Shown here piece by piece: positions 61,442 to 64,000 of a DNA stretch of 64,000 nucleotides. How positions within the stretch are numbered: the first letter of the stretch is position 1; the number at the start of each line of letters is the position of its first letter. The DNA comes from Caloramator mitchellensis (GTDB lineage Bacteria; Bacillota; Clostridia; Clostridiales; Caloramatoraceae): positions 248,001-312,000 of the forward strand of contig NZ_LKHP01000001.1 of the NCBI RefSeq assembly GCF_001440545.1. The letters run 5' to 3'. The translations under genes were made by a program, and so were the position numbers. The notes below the pieces were generated by a model, which was given only the letters and a program-made list of their open reading frames with translations, searched no databases and had not been told where the DNA came from.

Positions 61442-61939
61442 ATGAGTCAACAAAACTGCTGCTGCTGTGGCAATAATCAAGTTGATGAAAGATTAGAAAA
61501 GGCTAGAGAAATAATCAAAAAGTATAAAGACGTTAAAGGGGGATTAATTCCAGTATTACATCAAATTCAAAACATATATGGGTATTTACCAGAAGATGTT
61601 TTGAAGGAAGTATCAAGCGAATTGAATATCCCCATGTCAGAAATTTTCGGAGTAGCATCATTCTACTCATACTTCTCACTTGAGCCGAAGGGAGAACATG
61701 TAATTAGAGTATGCCTTGGGACAGCTTGCTATGTTAAGGGAGCTCAATTATTAATTGATAAAATTTCTCAAGAGTTAAATATTTCCGTAAATAAGACTAC
61801 AGAGGATGGAAAGTTTACATTAGAAGCAACAAGATGCCTTGGAGCGTGCGGCCTTGCTCCTGTAATGGTAATCGGTGAAAAGGTTTATGGAAGATTAACT
61901 CCTGATATGATTCCAGATATACTAAAAGAATATAAATAA
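61442..61939 (+). CDS. hydC: NuoE/HydC-like [2Fe-2S] subunit of the bifurcating hydrogenase
   Basis: 165 residues. The thioredoxin-fold [2Fe-2S] ligands are C91, C96, C132 and C136 (CLGTAC and CLGACG). It corresponds to NuoE, HndA or Thermotoga HydC and passes electrons to the NuoF-like flavoprotein. An unusual CCCCG cluster lies at residues 6-10. The gene begins the operon hydC - HATPase - HndB-like ferredoxin - hydB; the catalytic hydA is expected beyond the window end. AAGGAGAGTG precedes the ATG. Confidence 0.95.
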   Translation: MSQQNCCCCGNNQVDERLEKAREIIKKYKDVKGGLIPVLHQIQNIYGYLPEDVLKEVSSELNIPMSEIFGVASFYSYFSLEPKGEHVIRVCLGTACYVKGAQLLIDKISQELNISVNKTTEDGKFTLEATRCLGACGLAPVMVIGEKVYGRLTPDMIPDILKEYK

Positions 61940-61950
61940 GAGGGAAATAT

Positions 61951-62499
61951 ATGAGAGAAATTTCTCTTCATATTATGGATATCATTGAAAATTCAATTAC
62001 TGCAAACGCAACATTTATTGAAGTTAAAATAAAAGAAAATATTCTGGACAATTTACTAATTATGAAAATTAAGGATAATGGCAAGGGTATTGATTCAGAA
62101 ACACTAAAAAATATAAAGGATCCTTTTGTTACTTCAAGAACGACAAGGAAAGTCGGGCTAGGTTTATCTTTGTTTGAAGCTACATGTCTAAGGTGCAACG
62201 GGTATCTTGATATAAAATCTGAATTAGGAGTTGGAACTGAAGTCACTGCTGTGATGGAATATAATAATATTGATAGACCACCACTTGGGAAAATGGAGGA
62301 AACAATTATTTCTGCACTCTTAAATCCCGGCGTTGATTTAGTTTATGAACACTATTACAATGAAAAAAGCTTTTTATTGGACACAAGAGAAGTTAAAAAA
62401 ATATTAGGAACTGAAGAAATAAACACTCCTGATATTTTAATATGGATAAAGGATTATATAAAGGAAAATTTAAAGGAAATAAGTGGAGGTGCCTTTTAA
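61951..62499 (+). CDS. GHKL ATP-binding protein in the hydrogenase operon
   Basis: 182 residues. The N-box is IMDIIENSITANAT near residue 8-21, G1 is DNGKGID near 45 and G2 VGLGLSLF near 67. There is no sensor or phosphoacceptor domain. The C-terminal 70 residues are specific to this group. Such a stand-alone ATPase is regularly found between hydC and hydB genes in clostridia, and it may phosphorylate a regulator of hydrogenase expression. Its stop codon overlaps the next start (TAATG). Confidence 0.9.
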   Translation: MREISLHIMDIIENSITANATFIEVKIKENILDNLLIMKIKDNGKGIDSETLKNIKDPFVTSRTTRKVGLGLSLFEATCLRCNGYLDIKSELGVGTEVTAVMEYNNIDRPPLGKMEETIISALLNPGVDLVYEHYYNEKSFLLDTREVKKILGTEEINTPDILIWIKDYIKENLKEISGGAF

Positions 62500-62900
62500 T
62501 GAAAACATTAAAGGAATTAGAAGAAATAAGACAAAAGACCCTCGATAGAGTTAATCAGAGAAAAGATAGAACAACAACAAGAATAGTAGTAGGAATGGCA
62601 ACATGTGGCATTGCAGCAGGCGCAAGACCAGTGCTTCTTGCAGTTATGGAAGAAGTTGAAAAATTAGGATTAACTGATGTTACAGTAGCACAAACAGGAT
62701 GCATAGGACTATGTAAGATGGAGCCGATAGTAGAAGTTTTCAAACCAGGCGAAGAAAAGGTAACATATGTAAAGATGGATGCAGATAAGGCAAGAAGAAT
62801 AGTAGCAGAGCACATCAGAGATGGAAAAGTAGTTGACGAATATACGATGCATGTAGTTCAAGGCAAGATACTAAACGACTACAAGGCTGAAAAAGAGTGA
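62499..62900 (+). CDS. HndB-like [2Fe-2S] ferredoxin-domain protein
   Basis: 133 residues from the ATG at 62499, overlapping the previous stop and preceded by GTGGAGG. Motifs [14 protein letters not shown] near residue 34 and [15 protein letters not shown] near 67-81 match the thioredoxin-like ferredoxin HndB of NADP-reducing hydrogenases. The cysteines seen in these motifs are C36, C68 and C72. It is a small electron carrier or structural subunit of the HndABCD/HydABC type complex. hydB follows 14 bp later. Confidence 0.92.
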   Translation: MKTLKELEEIRQKTLDRVNQRKDRTTTRIVVGMATCGIAAGARPVLLAVMEEVEKLGLTDVTVAQTGCIGLCKMEPIVEVFKPGEEKVTYVKMDADKARRIVAEHIRDGKVVDEYTMHVVQGKILNDYKAEKE

Positions 62901-62914
62901 TTGGAGGGGAAACT

Positions 62915-64000
62915 ATGGCATTTTATCGTTCACAAGTATTGGTGTGCGGTGGGACAGGCTGTACATCATCAGGTTCAATGGATATATTAACAAAATTCAA
63001 TGTAGAGATAAAAAAGCATGGAATAGAAAATGAAATAGAAGTAATAAGAACAGGTTGCTTTGGGCTATGTGAATTAGGTCCAGTCGTAATAGTGTATCCA
63101 GAAGGAGCATTTTATAGCAGAGTAACGGTTGAAGATGTAGAAGAAATAGTAGCAGAACATCTTGTAAAGGGAAGAGTTGTAACAAGACTTTTATATAAGG
63201 AATCAGTAGAAGAAGGAAGAATAAAGTCACTAAACAATGTAGATTTTTACAAGAAGCAATACAGAATAGCTCTAAGAAACTGCGGAGTAATAGACCCTGA
63301 AAACATAGATGAATACATTGCATTTGATGGATATAAGGCACTTGCAAAGGTGTTAACAGAAATGACACCACAACAAGTTATAGAAGTAGTGAAACAATCA
63401 GGATTAAGAGGAAGAGGAGGCGGCGGCTTCCCGACAGGATTAAAGTGGGAATTCACAGCAAAATCACAGGCTGATCAAAAGTATGTAATATGTAATGCAG
63501 ACGAAGGAGACCCAGGTGCTTTTATGGACAGATCAGTTCTTGAAGGGGATCCACATTCAGTATTAGAAGCAATGGCAATAGCAGGATATGCAATAGGAGC
63601 AAGTCAAGGATATATATACGTAAGAGCAGAATATCCAATAGCAGTAGAAAGACTTGAAGTTGCAATAAAGCAGGCAAGAGAATATGGACTTTTAGGAAAG
63701 AATATATTTGGAACAGACTTTAGCTTTGATATAGAAGTAAGACTTGGTGCAGGAGCCTTTGTATGTGGAGAAGAGACTGCCCTAATGAACTCCATAGAAG
63801 GAAGACGTGGAATGCCAAGACCAAAGCCACCATTCCCAGCACAATCAGGATTATGGGGTAAGCCAACAGTAATAAACAATGTAGAAACATATGCAAATAT
63901 ACCACCTATATTTATTAATGGAGCAGAATGGTTCTCATCAATAGGAACAGAGAAGAGCAAAGGAACAAAGGTATTCGCCCTAGGTGGAAAGATAACAAAC
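62915..64000 (+). CDS. hydB: NuoF-like NADH/FMN subunit of the bifurcating hydrogenase (3' end cut by window)
   Basis: 362 residues visible, read from the raw sequence; it begins ATGGCATTTTATCG after TTGGAGGGG. An N-terminal ferredoxin-like domain ([13 protein letters not shown] and [12 protein letters not shown]) precedes the NuoF core. That core has [11 protein letters not shown] near residue 165, the FMN site [14 protein letters not shown] near 193, and [20 protein letters not shown] near 275. The C-terminal [4Fe-4S] region and any additional ferredoxin domain lie beyond the window. It corresponds to HndC/HydB, which takes or gives electrons at NAD(P)H in flavin-based bifurcation. Confidence 0.95.
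   Translation, partial: MAFYRSQVLVCGGTGCTSSGSMDILTKFNVEIKKHGIENEIEVIRTGCFGLCELGPVVIVYPEGAFYSRVTVEDVEEIVAEHLVKGRVVTRLLYKESVEEGRIKSLNNVDFYKKQYRIALRNCGVIDPENIDEYIAFDGYKALAKVLTEMTPQQVIEVVKQSGLRGRGGGGFPTGLKWEFTAKSQADQKYVICNADEGDPGAFMDRSVLEGDPHSVLEAMAIAGYAIGASQGYIYVRAEYPIAVERLEVAIKQAREYGLLGKNIFGTDFSFDIEVRLGAGAFVCGEETALMNSIEGRRGMPRPKPPFPAQSGLWGKPTVINNVETYANIPPIFINGAEWFSSIGTEKSKGTKVFALGGKITN

Noticed and set aside
62555-63960. Several reverse-strand frames (69-124 residues) opposite the hydrogenase subunits
   Set aside because: Biased codon use in the hydrogenase genes leaves antisense frames open; none has a start signal or a recognisable domain.
1-64000. CRISPR arrays, insertion sequences and integrated elements
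   Set aside because: No regularly spaced direct repeats, transposase, integrase or attachment-site duplications were recognised on either strand.

Overview
The window looks like chromosome from an AT-rich, anaerobic, H2-producing member of the Clostridia (Firmicutes). The evidence is AAGGAGG/AGGTGAT-type ribosome binding sites, frequent TTG and GTG starts, short intergenic gaps, strong intrinsic terminators, a Firmicute 6S RNA, a c-di-AMP (ydaO-type) riboswitch, [FeFe] hydrogenase genes and Gram-positive families (YaaR, YnzC/DUF896, YvlD, LUD, DRTGG). The genes resemble those of Caloramator-like thermophiles, but the sequence alone does not fix the genus. I see no phage, insertion sequence or CRISPR array, and no stretch over 300 bp without a gene or RNA.

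Layout. (1) 1-2846, minus: a very large, window-truncated protein joining an HD phosphohydrolase domain, a long helical HEAT-like region and the start of a NadD-like nucleotidyltransferase. (2) 3043-16729, plus: a type IV pilus operon (pilB, pilC, pilA, minor pilins, pilM/N/O-like genes), ending in a giant PilX-like protein and a 1100-residue secreted protein. (3) 16.8-19.8 kb: metallophosphoesterase, an unusual cytoplasmic BMP-like protein, a Dabb protein. (4) 19.8-24.3 kb: a GltD-like flavoprotein divergent from a putative H2-sensing operon (DRTGG, RsbW-like ATPase, sensory [FeFe]-hydrogenase HydS, DRTGG, PHP). (5) 24.4-39.2 kb: glucan phosphorylase, a molybdopterin oxidoreductase, DUF362, pncB, an RNA methyltransferase, a chemoreceptor, an FtsH-like protease, RNase H and ATP-type PEP carboxykinase. 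(6) 39.4-41.7 kb: YaaR, 6S RNA, tRNA-Glu, YvlD, class II FBPase. (7) 41.8-44.9 kb: hydrogenase maturation operon (TM1266 regulator, hydG, hydF) behind an attenuator-like leader. (8) 45.0-47.4 kb, minus: mtnP, mtnA and a class II aldolase, a likely DHAP-shunt salvage operon. (9) 47.6-52.1 kb: small metabolic genes, an orphan phage-like gene, tRNA-Leu(CAA). (10) 52.2-58.7 kb: aroC, an ECF sigma factor with its probable membrane anti-sigma factor, polA-coaE-lytic transglycosylase, tRNA-Leu(GAG). (11) 58.8-61.4 kb: acetyltransferase, LUD protein, c-di-AMP riboswitch with an NlpC/P60 hydrolase, SPOR protein. (12) 61.4-64.0 kb: the start of an electron-bifurcating hydrogenase operon, with the NuoF-like gene cut by the window end.

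How they connect. Hydrogen metabolism recurs at three separated loci: a sensor operon, a maturation operon and the enzyme operon. HydG is a radical SAM enzyme that releases 5'-deoxyadenosine, and the convergent mtnP/mtnA/aldolase genes could dispose of it. The pilus ATPase carries a tandem MshEN c-di-GMP-binding signature and the NlpC/P60 gene sits under a c-di-AMP riboswitch, so two cyclic dinucleotides probably act on the cell surface. The least explained items are the HD/nucleotidyltransferase fusion, the cytoplasmic BMP/ParB-like protein, the leader before the hydrogenase maturation genes, and the two large proteins ending the pilus operon.
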